A DNA stretch of 64,000 nucleotides, taken from positions 223,305 through 287,304 of the forward strand of contig NZ_FKLA01000009.1 in NCBI RefSeq assembly GCF_900078395.1, written 5' to 3'. The position numbers and the translations under genes are program-made. Origin of the DNA: Anaerotruncus rubiinfantis (GTDB lineage: Bacteria > Bacillota > Clostridia > Oscillospirales > Ruminococcaceae). The notes beneath the pieces were generated by a model. That model did not search any database and had not been told where the DNA came from. It saw only the letters and a program-made list of their open reading frames with translations. Positions 23,562-33,170 of the stretch are shown in pieces. How positions within the stretch are numbered: the stretch's first letter is position 1; every line of letters starts with the position of its first letter.

Positions 23562-24845
23562 TTATTCAGTGATCGCAGTTTTGCCGCCCATATACATCTG
23601 CAGCGGCTGTGGAATTCTGACCGAGCCATCCGCCTGCAGATTATTCTCCAGGAAGGCGATCAGCATCCGCGGCGGAGCCACAACGGTATTGTTGAGGGTG
23701 TGGGCAAAATAATTCCCCTTCTCCTTGCTCCGGATACGGATGCCCAGGCGGCGCGCCTGCGCGTCACCGAGGTTCGAGCAGCTGCCGACCTCAAAGTATT
23801 TCTTCTGGCGCGGGCTCCAGGCCTCCACGTCGAGCGATTTGACCTTCAGATCCGCCAGGTCGCCCGAGCAGCATTCGAGCGTGCGCACAGGGATATCCAA
23901 CGAACGGAAGAAGTCAACCGTGTTGTTCCAGAGCTTCTCGTACCACATTGGGCTCTCCTCCGGTTTACAGACGACGATCATCTCCTGCTTTTCGAACTGA
24001 TGGATGCGGTAAACGCCGCGCTCCTCAATGCCGTGCGCGCCGACTTCTTTGCGGAAGCACGGCGAATAGCTGGTGAGTGTCTGTGGGAGCTTATCCTCAT
24101 CGAGGATGGTGTCGATGAATTTGCCGATCATCGAATGCTCACTGGTACCGATCAGGTAAAGATCCTCGCCCTCGATCTTGTACATCATGTTTTCCATCTC
24201 GGCAAAGCTCATAACGCCGGTGACAACGTTCGAGCGAATCATGAACGGCGGAATATAATAGGTGAAGCCCCGGTCGATCATGAAATCGCGGGCATACGAG
24301 AGGATCGCGGAATGCAGGCGGGCGATGTCGCCGCAGAGGTAATAGAAGCCGTTTCCGCTTGTCTTACGGGCGGAATCAAGGTCGATGCCGTGCAGCCGCT
24401 CCATGATATCCACATGATACGGCACCTCGAAATCCGGAACAACCGGTTCGCCAAATTTCTCCAGTTCAACGTTCTCGCTGTCGTCTTTCCCAATCGGGAC
24501 CGTGGGATCGATGATATTCGGAATCACCAGCATGCGTTTGCGGATCTCAGCAGCAAGCTCATCCTCCTTCACTTCCAGCGCGGCCAGCTCATCCGCCATC
24601 GCAGTGACCTGCGCCTTGGCGGCTTCGGCCTCTTCCTTCTGCCCTTTCGCCATCAGGCCGCCAATCTGTTTGCTGATCGTGTTGCGCTGGCTGCGCAGAT
24701 AATCGCAGCGGGTCTTGGCATCCCGGAACTGCTGATCCATTTCGATGACTTCATCCACCAGCGGGAGCTTTTCGTCCTGAAATTTCTTGCGGATGTTCTC
24801 CTTTACGACTTCCGGATTCGTCCGCAAAAATTTGATGTCTAACAT
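23562..24845 (-). CDS. serS: Seryl-tRNA synthetase
   Basis: A class II aminoacyl-tRNA synthetase charging tRNA-Ser, 427 aa from the ATG at 24845 (GGAGGAAACTGGA upstream). The N-terminal long coiled-coil arm that grips the tRNA variable loop covers about residues 30-110 (LVDEVIEMDQQFRDAKTRCDY...). The catalytic core shows TSEHSMIGKF, the motif 2 FRKEVGAHG and the motif 3 region ending NNTVVAPPRMLIAFLENN. It lies directly downstream of parB on the same strand (27 nt), so it may share the origin-arm transcript. Confidence 0.96.
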   Translation of the reverse strand: MLDIKFLRTNPEVVKENIRKKFQDEKLPLVDEVIEMDQQFRDAKTRCDYLRSQRNTISKQIGGLMAKGQKEEAEAAKAQVTAMADELAALEVKEDELAAEIRKRMLVIPNIIDPTVPIGKDDSENVELEKFGEPVVPDFEVPYHVDIMERLHGIDLDSARKTSGNGFYYLCGDIARLHSAILSYARDFMIDRGFTYYIPPFMIRSNVVTGVMSFAEMENMMYKIEGEDLYLIGTSEHSMIGKFIDTILDEDKLPQTLTSYSPCFRKEVGAHGIEERGVYRIHQFEKQEMIVVCKPEESPMWYEKLWNNTVDFFRSLDIPVRTLECCSGDLADLKVKSLDVEAWSPRQKKYFEVGSCSNLGDAQARRLGIRIRSKEKGNYFAHTLNNTVVAPPRMLIAFLENNLQADGSVRIPQPLQMYMGGKTAITE

Positions 24846-24872
24846 TCCAGTTTCCTCCAATAATCTTCTGTA

Positions 24873-25739
24873 TTATTCCTGTGTCTTTTCAAGCGAGGCG
24901 GCAAGCCGTTTGAGGTCGTCCTCGTCATAAAATTCGATGATCAGCCGGCCTTTGCCATTTTCCCCTTCCACCTTCACCTTGCGGGAAAGGGTCTGGGACA
25001 GCGCGAGCTGCATCTCGGTAAAAAAGCTCTGATCCCAGGCGGTCTGCGGTTTCGCAGCCTTTTGGCCCTTCTTTTCCGCTTTCGCCTTTTTGGCGATCGC
25101 TTCGACCTGCCGGACCGAGAGCCCTTTTCGGATGATTTCGAACGCCGTTTGGCGGATGCTTTCCGCATCCTCAAGCGAAAGGAGCGACCGCGCGTGTCCC
25201 GATGAAATCTGCCCAGAGGAAACCATCGTCTGCACCTCCGGCGGCAGATTTAAAAGCCGCATCGCGTTGGTGACGACCGGCCGGGATTTTCCCACGCGGC
25301 CGGATACCTGCTCCTGGGTGAGCCCGAATTTATCCATCAGCTCGCGGTAACCGTTCGCCTCCTCAATTGGGTTGAGATCCTCGCGCTGCAGGTTTTCGAT
25401 GAGCGCGAGTTCCATCGTCTGCGCATCGGTCAGCTCCTTAATGACGACAGGGACCTCGGAAAGCCCCGCCATCCGGGAAGCGCGCCAACGGCGTTCGCCC
25501 GCCACAAGCTGGTAGCTCCCGTCCGGCATGGGACGCACCACCAAAGGCTGGAGCACGCCGTACTCGCGGATCGAATCAGCCAGGTCAGCCAGCGCCGCCG
25601 CGTCAAACTGCTTGCGGGGCTGGTCGCGGTTGGGTTCGATTTCGCTGACCGGCAGGGTCGAAACGGCCCCTGTATCGGTATTATTGTCAACAAACAGCGC
25701 CTCTAACCCTTTGCCGAGGCCGCCTTTTGCTTTTGCCAA
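24873..25739 (-). CDS. parB: Chromosome partitioning protein ParB (Spo0J)
   Basis: A 288-aa CTP-dependent DNA clamp that loads at parS sites and organises the origin with ParA and SMC. The N-terminal ParB/Srx domain shows the CTP-binding AGERRWRAS and ENLQREDLNPIEEA motifs (about residues 77-125). The central helix-turn-helix is LTQEQVSGRVGKSRPVVTNAMRLL. The C-terminal dimerisation domain ends IEFYDEDDLKRLAASLE. The opening MAKAKGGLGKGLEALF is the standard ParA-stimulating N-terminus. It starts one base after the parA stop. Confidence 0.96.
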   Translation of the reverse strand: MAKAKGGLGKGLEALFVDNNTDTGAVSTLPVSEIEPNRDQPRKQFDAAALADLADSIREYGVLQPLVVRPMPDGSYQLVAGERRWRASRMAGLSEVPVVIKELTDAQTMELALIENLQREDLNPIEEANGYRELMDKFGLTQEQVSGRVGKSRPVVTNAMRLLNLPPEVQTMVSSGQISSGHARSLLSLEDAESIRQTAFEIIRKGLSVRQVEAIAKKAKAEKKGQKAAKPQTAWDQSFFTEMQLALSQTLSRKVKVEGENGKGRLIIEFYDEDDLKRLAASLEKTQE

Positions 25740-25740
25740 A

Positions 25741-26517
25741 TCATTTCCCCCTTATCTTGTTCTTTTGCAGGAATTCATCCGCCAGCTGGTCGTATGCCGC
25801 GCAGCCCTTGGACGCCCGGTCGTAATACATGACCGGCTGGCCGAAGCTCGGCGCCTCCGAAAGCCGTACATTGCGGGGCACAACCGTGCGGTATATCTTC
25901 TGCGGGAAGTATTTTTTGAGCTCCGCCACCACCTGTACGGTCAGATTAAGCCTGGCGTCGTACATGGTGAGCAGCACGCCTTCAATATCAATATTGGGGT
26001 TGTAGAGGCGTTTGACCTGCCGCAGGGTACTCATCAACTGGGAGAGCCCTTCCAGCGCGTAATATTCGCATTGGATCGGGATGAGCAGCGTGTCGCTCGC
26101 GGTAAAGGCATTGAGCGTGATGATCCCCAGCGACGGCGGGCAGTCAATCAGGATGAAATCATAATCCGCTTTGATCTTTAAAAGCGCGTTTTTAAGGCGC
26201 ATCGCGCGGTTTTGCAGTTCGACCAGTTCGATCTCCGCGCCCGCGAGCGCAATGTTCGACGGGAGGATGTCCACATTTTCAAACGGCGTATGCACCAGGA
26301 CCTCTTCCACACCAGCCGCGGAAACCAGCAGGTCGTAGGTGGAATTCTGCAAATCCCGCTTATTGATGCCAAGTCCGGAGGTTGAATTCCCCTGCGGGTC
26401 AACGTCCACCAGCAAGACTTTGTGGCCTTTGGCGCCGAGCGCCGCCGTAAGGTTGACCGCCGTGGTCGTTTTTCCGACGCCGCCTTTCTGGTTTGCAATC
26501 GCTATGATTTTTCCCAT
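25741..26517 (-). CDS. parA: Chromosome partitioning ATPase ParA (Soj)
   Basis: A 258-aa Walker-type ATPase that drives origin segregation and, in Bacillus, regulates DnaA. The deviant Walker A KGGVGKTTTAVNL lies near residue 11, switch I is DPQGNSTSGLG and Walker B is FILIDCPPSLG. The C-terminus is standard (YDQLADEFLQ). It precedes parB in the same transcript with one base between them. A parS-like site lies 100 nt upstream of its start, in the gap to noc. Confidence 0.96.
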   Translation of the reverse strand: MGKIIAIANQKGGVGKTTTAVNLTAALGAKGHKVLLVDVDPQGNSTSGLGINKRDLQNSTYDLLVSAAGVEEVLVHTPFENVDILPSNIALAGAEIELVELQNRAMRLKNALLKIKADYDFILIDCPPSLGIITLNAFTASDTLLIPIQCEYYALEGLSQLMSTLRQVKRLYNPNIDIEGVLLTMYDARLNLTVQVVAELKKYFPQKIYRTVVPRNVRLSEAPSFGQPVMYYDRASKGCAAYDQLADEFLQKNKIRGK

Positions 26518-26615
26518 TTTAACCTCCAGCCGCTGAAAATGAATCCCTTTTGGGGTCTGTTATTGATTATAGCATATCCCTTCGAATTTGTTAAGCGATA
26601 TTCAAGTAAAATTGA

Positions 26616-26631
26616 TGTTTCACATGAAACA
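26616..26631. promoter_or_regulatory. parS site 1 (one mismatch)
   Basis: TGTTTCACATGAAACA differs from the consensus TGTTTCACGTGAAACA only at one central base, which breaks the perfect dyad. It lies between noc and parA, a usual location for a ParB loading site in Firmicutes. Confidence 0.85.
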
Positions 26632-26824
26632 TTGAATTCCTGGTGGCGCATTAAGAAGCAAAAAGACCGGCTGAAAACCCTTTTTTGAAAGACTTATTCC
26701 AGAGACGCAGCAAAGCCGCCCTTTCGGGCGGCTTTGCTGCAGGGAAACGTGTATTTATTTTTTACCAATCCGGCGCCACGATGTGCTGTATCCACCGCCG
26801 CGGCCAGAGGTTGGCGACTGGGGA
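26632..26824. other. Gap between noc and parA with a long hairpin
   Basis: A perfect 14-pair hairpin (arms 26708-26721 and 26726-26739, loop TTTC) built on GCAAAGCCGCCC lies about 85 nt beyond the noc stop. Read leftward it has no T-run directly behind it, so termination is weak or uses other signals. No gene was found in the rest. Confidence 0.5.
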
Positions 26825-27658
26825 TTATGCGCTGTGTGTCCGATATGCGCTTTTCTTGGGAATGCGCATGGTGTAATTGATGTAATTCTCATCCTCCTCC
26901 TTGCAGGTGTCAATCTCGATGCCCGCAAGCTTCATGGTTGTCACTGCCTTTGAAATGGTATTCATAAAGATCCGCAGATCCTTTACGACAAAAAGCCTGG
27001 TGGATTTGGGGTGCTGTTCCTGTGGCTCGTCCGGTTCAAGCAGCGAATCGATATACCGTTCGCTCTCCCCCACGTTCAGCCGCTGGCTGATGATATGCAT
27101 CATCGCAAGTTCCACACTCTGCTCGTCCGGCAATTTTAAAAGTGCACGCGCATGCCGTTCTGTCAGGCCCGAATCAAGCATCTTGCGCCGCAGCTCCTCA
27201 CTGAAGGTGAGCAGGCGCAGTTTGTTCGCCACTGTGGACTGGGCTTTTCCAAGCCGTTCCGCCACCTGCTGCTGGGTCATACCGCCATGCTGCATCAGCT
27301 GTTGGATGCCGGCCGCTTCTTCAAAGTAGTTCAGATCTTTGCGCTGCAAATTTTCGATCAGCGCGAATACCGCGGATTTTTCGTCGTCGAAACTTTCAAC
27401 GATTGCCGGAATTTTTTCCTTCCCAATCATTTTGCAGGCCATCAGCCTGCGTTCTCCCGCAATCAGTTCAAATCCTCCCATAGGGTTCTGCCGGACGGTC
27501 ACCGGTTGGAGCAGGCCGTTCTGACGGATGCTGTCGGCGAGCTCCCGCATTGCTTTCGGGTCGAACTGCCGCCGCGGCTGATAGGGGTTGGATGCGATCT
27601 CATCCACGTCGAGAAGCACGACACGGTTTACAACTTTCTGTTTCGCAAAGATCCCCAT
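26825..27658 (-). CDS. noc: Nucleoid occlusion protein Noc (ParB paralogue)
   Basis: A 277-aa ParB-family protein that in Bacillus binds its own sites and blocks FtsZ assembly over the nucleoid. I use the ATG at 27658 (GGAAGGACGTGAAAAGC upstream), since the conserved MGIFAKQKVV membrane-binding-type N-terminus starts there. The CTP motif AGERRLMACKMIG, the ENLQRKDLNYFEEA block and the helix-turn-helix MTQQQVAERLGKAQSTVANKLRLL are present. Its position between rsmG and parA is the Noc position in other Firmicutes. Assignment of Noc rather than a second ParB rests on this context and the N-terminus. Confidence 0.88.
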   Translation of the reverse strand: MGIFAKQKVVNRVVLLDVDEIASNPYQPRRQFDPKAMRELADSIRQNGLLQPVTVRQNPMGGFELIAGERRLMACKMIGKEKIPAIVESFDDEKSAVFALIENLQRKDLNYFEEAAGIQQLMQHGGMTQQQVAERLGKAQSTVANKLRLLTFSEELRRKMLDSGLTERHARALLKLPDEQSVELAMMHIISQRLNVGESERYIDSLLEPDEPQEQHPKSTRLFVVKDLRIFMNTISKAVTTMKLAGIEIDTCKEEDENYINYTMRIPKKSAYRTHSA

Positions 27659-27740
27659 GCTTTTCACGTCCTTCCTGTTCTGTAGACATCCTATCATGAA
27701 ATATGCCTAATTTCCAGCACTTTTGGTCGCGCAAAATAAC

Positions 27741-27777
27741 AAAATCCGCCAATCTGTGACTCAGATTAGCGGATTTT
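27741..27777 (-). terminator. Terminator overlapping the rsmG stop
   Basis: AAAATCCGC pairs with GCGGATTTT, and inside it AATCTG pairs with CAGATT around TGACT. The right arm lies within the last codons of rsmG, so the stop codon is part of the hairpin. Leftward it is followed by TTTTGTTATTTT. Confidence 0.8.
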
Positions 27778-28474
27778 TGGCCATTTTTGCGTGAGGCCGT
27801 GGATATTTTGTCGACGTCTGCGATATTTTTCTCACCAATACGATGGTTCTGTGACTTCCATCAGGCAATTTGAAGCGCCTTACCTCCTCCAGCCGCCCCC
27901 CCATTGCCTGGATTGCCTTACCGGATTCGCTGATTTCCTGTTCGATCTCCCCGCTTTTAAGGGCCGCAAAGAGCCCGCCCAACTTTACAAACGGGATGCA
28001 GTACTCCGAAAGCTCCCGCAGATGCGCCACCGCGCGCGCGGTGGCTACATCGTAGCGCTCACGGCGCTCCTGCCCTTTTCCCGCGTCCTCCGCGCGGGAA
28101 TGCAGGCATTCATTCCGCTGTCCCAATCGCCGGGAAAGTTCCTCCAGAAAAATCACCCGCTTGTTGAGGCTGTCGAGCAGGGTCACCCGCAGATCAGGCC
28201 GCGCAATCTTTAGCGGCACCGATGGGAAACCCGCTCCAGTCCCCACATCGATCAGCCTGGCATTTTGTGGGACCTGGACCTCATGCAGCAGACAAAGGCT
28301 GTCCACAAAATGCTTCACCACAATCTCTTCCGGTTTCACAATTGCTGTAAGGTTGATCTTCTCATTCCATTCTACCAGCGTTTGCGCATAAAGGTCAAAC
28401 TGGTCAAGCTGATTTTCACCAAGCTGCACGCCAATCCCCGCCGCATATTCCAGCAGCATTTTCCGATCGATCAT
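27761..28474 (-). CDS. rsmG: 16S rRNA (guanine527-N7)-methyltransferase RsmG
   Basis: A 237-aa SAM-dependent enzyme that methylates G527 of 16S rRNA (loss gives low-level streptomycin resistance in other bacteria). The SAM-binding motif [15 protein letters not shown] lies near residue 78, followed by [15 protein letters not shown] and the [12 protein letters not shown] catalytic-side motif. The ATG overlaps the end of mnmG by 4 nt, the usual gidA-gidB coupling. The last codons form one arm of the terminator. Confidence 0.95.
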   Translation of the reverse strand: MIDRKMLLEYAAGIGVQLGENQLDQFDLYAQTLVEWNEKINLTAIVKPEEIVVKHFVDSLCLLHEVQVPQNARLIDVGTGAGFPSVPLKIARPDLRVTLLDSLNKRVIFLEELSRRLGQRNECLHSRAEDAGKGQERRERYDVATARAVAHLRELSEYCIPFVKLGGLFAALKSGEIEQEISESGKAIQAMGGRLEEVRRFKLPDGSHRTIVLVRKISQTSTKYPRPHAKMAKNPLI

Positions 28475-30366
28475 GGATTCTCCCCTTCCCTGCCCGGCCG
28501 GTTTTGTCCCAGCCAGATGAGCAGCACTGAAATGTCGGCCGGGCTCACACCGCTGATCCGCGATGCCTGCCCGATATTCGCCGGTCGCATCTTTGTCAGT
28601 TTCTCGACCGCTTCCAGCCGAAGGCCGCCGATTGCGGCATAATCGAGCTTCGGCGGCAGCAGCCGGCTTTCGAGCTTTCGCATCTGAGCAATCTGCGCCA
28701 TCTGCTTTTTGATATATCCCTCGTATTTGATTACGATTTCGGCCTGTTCGCGCACTTCTGCCGGCAGATTTGGCCTCTGCGGGTCGAATGGCGCGAGCTC
28801 TGCATAGCTAAGCTGCGGCCGCCGGATCAGATCGGCCAGCTTTGACCCGGTCGTAAGCGGTGCTGTTTCACGTGAAACAAGCAGTCCATTGAGCTCCTCC
28901 GACGGTGGAACGACCGTTTTTTCAAGGCGTGCAAGCTCGGTTTTAATCATCCGCTGTTTATTCAAAAACCGCTGGTAACGAGTCTCACTGATAAGCCCGA
29001 TTTCATAGCCAAGCGGGGTGAGACGCGCGTCGGCATTGTCCTGCCGCAGCAGCAGCCGGTATTCTGACCGGGAGGTCATCATCCGATAGGGATCATTGCA
29101 GCCCTTGATCACCAGATCATCGATCAGCGTGCCAATGTAGGAGCTCGCCCGGTCAAGGACAACCGGTTCTTTCCCCTGTACCTGACGCGCCGCGTTTACC
29201 CCTGCTATGAGTCCCTGCGCGGCAGCTTCCTCATAACCGCTCGTCCCATTGAACTGCCCCGCCCCAAAAAGGCCCTTCACTGATTTGAATTCGAGTGACG
29301 CCGTGAGACAGGTCGGGTCGACGCAGTCATATTCAATGGCATAGGCGTTGCGCATGACCCGCAGATTTTCAAAGCCCTCAATTGTACGGTAGAACTTGAT
29401 CTGCACCTCCTCCGGCAACGAGGAGGACATCCCCTGCAGATACATTTCATTGGTATCCAGTCCCATGGGTTCGATAAAAAGCTGATGCCGGGGCTTGTCT
29501 GAAAAACGCACTACTTTATCCTCGATGCTTGGGCAGTAGCGTGGGCCGACCCCTTCGATCTTGCCGCCGTAAAGCGGGGACCGGCCGAGGTTTTCGCGGA
29601 TTACCTGATGGGTTTTTTCATTGGTATAGGTCATATAACAGACCGACTGATTTTTGAGGCCGGCCGGATCGGTTTCAAAGGAAAAGGGCGTGATCGGTTC
29701 ATCGCCCGGCTGCACTTCCATCTTGGAAAAATCGATCGACCGGCGGTCGACGCGGGCAGGTGTCCCGGTCTTAAAGCGGCGCAGCGGGATTCCAAGCAAC
29801 CGCAGCGAATCGGACAGGCCGCGCGCCGGATGCATTCCATCCGGACCGCTTTCCGCTGTATATTCACCGACATAAATCTTTCCATGCAGGTAGGTGCCGG
29901 TCGCAAGAATCACCGTTTTTGCACCATAAATCGCGCCCAGTTCTGTCACTACACCACTGACACGGCCATTTTCTGTCCGGATCTCCACGATTTCAGCCTG
30001 TTTGAGATCGAGGAGATCCTGATTCTCCAAGATCTGCTTCATATAGCGGTGATAGCTTTTCCGGTCGGCCTGCACCCGCAGACTGTGAACAGCGGGTCCC
30101 TTTCCGCGGTTCAGCATCCGGCTCTGGATAAAGGTCGCATCCGCCGCCTTCCCCATCTCGCCGCCAAGCGCATCGATCTCCCGCACAAGGTGCCCCTTCG
30201 CTGTCCCGCCGATCGAAGGGTTGCAGGGCAGATTTCCAATCGCGTCAAGCGAGATGGTGAAAAGGATCGTCGATGCGCCAAGCCGCGCCGCCGCGAGCGC
30301 CGCTTCGATCCCCGCATGCCCCGCGCCGATCACCGCCACATCATAATTTTCCGCTTGATAAGTCAT
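28471..30366 (-). CDS. mnmG: tRNA uridine-5-carboxymethylaminomethyl synthase subunit MnmG (GidA)
   Basis: A 631-aa FAD protein that with MnmE installs the cmnm group on U34 of tRNAs. The N-terminal FAD motif is [19 protein letters not shown], followed by [21 protein letters not shown] and the TGTYLHGKI region; the catalytic-type Cys is in YCPSIEDKV. The C-terminal helical domain binds MnmE. AGGTGATACA precedes the ATG. A perfect parS site is embedded in the coding sequence at 28864-28879, where it encodes part of LVSRETAPL. Confidence 0.96.
   Translation of the reverse strand: MTYQAENYDVAVIGAGHAGIEAALAAARLGASTILFTISLDAIGNLPCNPSIGGTAKGHLVREIDALGGEMGKAADATFIQSRMLNRGKGPAVHSLRVQADRKSYHRYMKQILENQDLLDLKQAEIVEIRTENGRVSGVVTELGAIYGAKTVILATGTYLHGKIYVGEYTAESGPDGMHPARGLSDSLRLLGIPLRRFKTGTPARVDRRSIDFSKMEVQPGDEPITPFSFETDPAGLKNQSVCYMTYTNEKTHQVIRENLGRSPLYGGKIEGVGPRYCPSIEDKVVRFSDKPRHQLFIEPMGLDTNEMYLQGMSSSLPEEVQIKFYRTIEGFENLRVMRNAYAIEYDCVDPTCLTASLEFKSVKGLFGAGQFNGTSGYEEAAAQGLIAGVNAARQVQGKEPVVLDRASSYIGTLIDDLVIKGCNDPYRMMTSRSEYRLLLRQDNADARLTPLGYEIGLISETRYQRFLNKQRMIKTELARLEKTVVPPSEELNGLLVSRETAPLTTGSKLADLIRRPQLSYAELAPFDPQRPNLPAEVREQAEIVIKYEGYIKKQMAQIAQMRKLESRLLPPKLDYAAIGGLRLEAVEKLTKMRPANIGQASRISGVSPADISVLLIWLGQNRPGREGENP
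28864..28879. promoter_or_regulatory. parS site 2 (perfect consensus) inside mnmG
   Basis: TGTTTCACGTGAAACA, an exact match to the ParB loading consensus, lies within the coding region of mnmG, about 6.5 kb from dnaA. In-gene parS sites near the origin are normal in Firmicutes. Confidence 0.95.
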
Positions 30367-30504
30367 TGTATCACCTCATCGCCCTCTTTTTCTTGAAAAA
30401 GAACCAAGGCGCTGCCCTGGAAATCCGCAAGCCTTTGAACAGGCTTGACCGAAACTTTTATCCTTCTAAATCTTTTGCATTCAAAAAGCATTATACTCTT
30501 CCCA

Positions 30505-31875
30505 CTATTTACCGACACAGAATTTTGAAAAGACCTGGTCGACGACTTCCTGCGAGGCGCGCTTACCGGTCAGCGTGAGCAACGCGTCAATCGAATTCTC
30601 AATGCAGACGCAAACCGCATCATAGGAAACCCCGCTCTCCAGCGCGCAAATTGCTTCCGCTAGCTCCTCAACAGCCGCAAGCGCACCGGCGCGCTGACGT
30701 TCATTTGCCAATATCGCTGCGGAAGGATCAAATTTGCCAAGCGCAAAGAGTTCCGTAATCCGTTCTTCCAACTGCTGTGCCCCATCAGCCTGCCTCGCGG
30801 AAATTTGCAGCACATGGGCAAAGCCATCCTGAATCACGCCAAGATCCAGCCGCTGTTCGAGATCGTTTTTATTCACCAGCGCAATTGCAGGGATGCCTTT
30901 GCAGGCGGCGATCACCCGCCGGTCATCATCGCTGAGCGCCTCGGAACCATCAAAAACCGCCAATACAAGCTGCGCCCTTTGCAGACGGTCAACCGCAAGT
31001 TCAACACCCGCCTGTTCGATTGGATCATCCGAGGCGCGAATTCCAGCTGTATCGGAAAGATGCAGCACAATTTCTCCCAGCCGCACCGAATCACTCACAA
31101 CGTCGCGGGTGGTCCCCGCCTGTTCGGAGACAATGCTCCGCTGATAGCCGGCCAGTAGGTTCATCAGGGTGGACTTCCCGACATTCGGACGCCCGACAAT
31201 CGCCACTTCGATTCCTTCCCGGATGACCTTTCCCGCATCATAGGTTGCCAGCAGTTTGCGCAGATCCCGCTCACATTCCCGCAGGGTTTCTGCAAGATCC
31301 GCAGCGTCAACCTCGACAATCTCCTCCTCAGGATAGTCGATCCACGCGGCCAGATGTCCCGCCTGTGCGACCAGCTTTCCGGTGATTTTCTCAATTCTCT
31401 GATAAAGCGCGCCGTCCCGCGCGGTCAGCGCAGCGCGTGCCGCCTGCCTGCCCTGCGCCGCGATCAGATCCCCAACCGCTTCGGCCCGGGTCAAATCGAG
31501 CTTGCCGTTTAGAAATGCCCGCCGGGTGAACTCCCCGGCTTCGGCCGGACGCGCCCCGCATTCATAAGCGGCGCGCAAAATCCGGTTCACCAGATAAACA
31601 CCGCCATGCGAAGCAATTTCGACCACATCCTCGCCGGTAAAGCTGTGCGGCGCGTGAAAGACCGTGACAATTACCTCATCGATTTCACCAAGCCGGTCAC
31701 ATGCACGCCCGTAGGCGCAGGTATAACCCGGCATCTGCGAAACCGGAATTTTCTTTGCTGTACGCACCATACGGTCCGCCACCGCAAAGGCGCCGTCCCC
31801 AGAAATCCGGACCACCCCGATTCCTCCCACACCAAGCGGTGTGGAAATTGCAGCAATTACGGCATTCCCGTCCAT
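30505..31875 (-). CDS. mnmE: tRNA modification GTPase MnmE (TrmE)
   Basis: A GTPase partner of MnmG, 456 aa from the ATG at 31875, which has GGGAGGATATC upstream (the six codons before it are not conserved). The N-terminal formyl-THF-binding dimerisation domain covers about residues 1-118. The G domain includes GRPNVGKST, the TTRD switch, DTAG and NKND. The C-terminus FSKFCVGK gives the conserved CxGK motif. The mnmE-mnmG-rsmG order is standard. A parS palindrome lies just upstream of its ribosome-binding site. Confidence 0.96.
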   Translation of the reverse strand: MDGNAVIAAISTPLGVGGIGVVRISGDGAFAVADRMVRTAKKIPVSQMPGYTCAYGRACDRLGEIDEVIVTVFHAPHSFTGEDVVEIASHGGVYLVNRILRAAYECGARPAEAGEFTRRAFLNGKLDLTRAEAVGDLIAAQGRQAARAALTARDGALYQRIEKITGKLVAQAGHLAAWIDYPEEEIVEVDAADLAETLRECERDLRKLLATYDAGKVIREGIEVAIVGRPNVGKSTLMNLLAGYQRSIVSEQAGTTRDVVSDSVRLGEIVLHLSDTAGIRASDDPIEQAGVELAVDRLQRAQLVLAVFDGSEALSDDDRRVIAACKGIPAIALVNKNDLEQRLDLGVIQDGFAHVLQISARQADGAQQLEERITELFALGKFDPSAAILANERQRAGALAAVEELAEAICALESGVSYDAVCVCIENSIDALLTLTGKRASQEVVDQVFSKFCVGK

Positions 31876-31914
31876 GATATCCTCCCAACGCAATTCTGAT
31901 GGAATAGAAAGAAA

Positions 31915-31936
31915 GGAGGTTTCACGTGAAACCTCC
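31915..31936. promoter_or_regulatory. parS site 3 within a 22-bp perfect palindrome
   Basis: The central GTTTCACGTGAAAC matches parS, while the outermost consensus bases are G and C instead of T and A. The dyad extends on both sides through GGAGG/CCTCC. It lies between jag and mnmE, 40 nt upstream of the mnmE start. Confidence 0.85.
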
Positions 31937-31951
31937 TCCCATTTATTTTCT

Positions 31952-33160
31952 TTACAGCTCGATTTTCCCGTAAAGCGGAAGATCGTCGCCTTCCTTGCGG
32001 GCGGTTTCCCGAACCGGGGCCTGCGGCGCGGCGGGTTTTTCCGCCTGATCCGGCTTCACAAAGACAGGCGCCTCCCGTTCGATTTCCTTCGCGTATTCGC
32101 GATCGACATCGGTTGGAGTCGGTTTTACCGTTTCGCCGAAAGAATTCTCCTTGCGGTCACGGCGAGGGCCGCCGTTGTAACGTCCGCCAGGACGGTTTCC
32201 ACCATCACGTGAACGATTGTCGCGATTATCCCTTCCACCGCGGCTGCCATCACGGCGTTCGCCGTCACGGCGCGGCGGGCGGTTTCCGCCCCGCCCCTGA
32301 TTTTTACCGCCGCGCGGCGCCTGCGTTTTCACATTGTCCGGAGTGATCACAACCCTGCGGTTCGGCTCTTCACCGATCGAGGTGGAGGATACCCCGTCTA
32401 TCTTTGAAACAGTCGCATGAATGATACGACGTTCATAAGGATTCATCGGCTCGAGCGTCGTGGCGCGGCCGCGGCGGATCGCGGAATTGGAGAGCTTCTT
32501 CGCAAGCTGTTCCAGAGTGCGCTCCCGTTTTTCACGGTAGTTTCCCGAATCGATGGTCACGCGGATGTAGTCACCTTCCTGCCGGTTAGCCACCAAGCCG
32601 GAAAGATACTGCAACGCGTCGAGGGTTTCACCCCTGCGGCCAATGATTACGCCCAGGCCTTCACCTGACAGGCGCAAGATTATTCCATTTTCTGTAAATC
32701 CAACCGCAATTTTCGCGTCCACACCCATCTCACTGAGCACAGACTTGACATAATCGGCGGCAGTCCTCGCCTTACCGTCCACTTCATCCGCATCCACGAA
32801 CTTCACTTCCGGCGCCGGCTGCGCAGGTTTCTCGGCCGGTTTTTCAGCAGCCTGTTTGGGCTGTTCCTTTTTCGGCTCCTGCTTGGGACGCTCCCTGCGT
32901 TCAGTTTTGGGCTGCACGGGTCTCTCAGCCGGCTGCGCGGATTTGCGCTCCGGTTTTTCCTGAACGACCGGTTTTACCGGCTCTTCCGGCTCCTCCACAT
33001 AGACACGGACCTTTGCCGGGGTATTTTTAAGACCCAAAAATCCACGTTTCGGCAGTGTGATAATTTCAAATTCTATCAGATCGCGGTCGACGTCAAGCGC
33101 TTTACAGGCAAGGTCGATCGCTTCTTCGACATTTCTGGCTTCCTGAATGATTTCTTTCAT
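31952..33160 (-). CDS. khpB: RNA-binding protein Jag/KhpB with Arg-Gly-rich tail
   Basis: A 402-aa protein, longer than the usual 200-350 aa. A Jag_N domain covers residues 1-55 (KRGFLGLKNTPAKVRVYV). A Pro/Lys/Glu linker covers 60-118, a type II KH domain about 135-195 (LGVIIGRRGETLDALQYL) and an R3H domain about 205-276 (NYREKRERTLEQL...NPYERRIIH). An extra tail at about 277-340 is rich in RGG, RDN and GG repeats, and the family C-terminal motif DDLPLYGKIEL closes it. KhpB with KhpA binds sRNAs and mRNAs and affects cell elongation. It follows yidC in the same operon. Confidence 0.93.
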   Translation of the reverse strand: MKEIIQEARNVEEAIDLACKALDVDRDLIEFEIITLPKRGFLGLKNTPAKVRVYVEEPEEPVKPVVQEKPERKSAQPAERPVQPKTERRERPKQEPKKEQPKQAAEKPAEKPAQPAPEVKFVDADEVDGKARTAADYVKSVLSEMGVDAKIAVGFTENGIILRLSGEGLGVIIGRRGETLDALQYLSGLVANRQEGDYIRVTIDSGNYREKRERTLEQLAKKLSNSAIRRGRATTLEPMNPYERRIIHATVSKIDGVSSTSIGEEPNRRVVITPDNVKTQAPRGGKNQGRGGNRPPRRDGERRDGSRGGRDNRDNRSRDGGNRPGGRYNGGPRRDRKENSFGETVKPTPTDVDREYAKEIEREAPVFVKPDQAEKPAAPQAPVRETARKEGDDLPLYGKIEL

Positions 33161-33170
33161 GATGCGCCTC

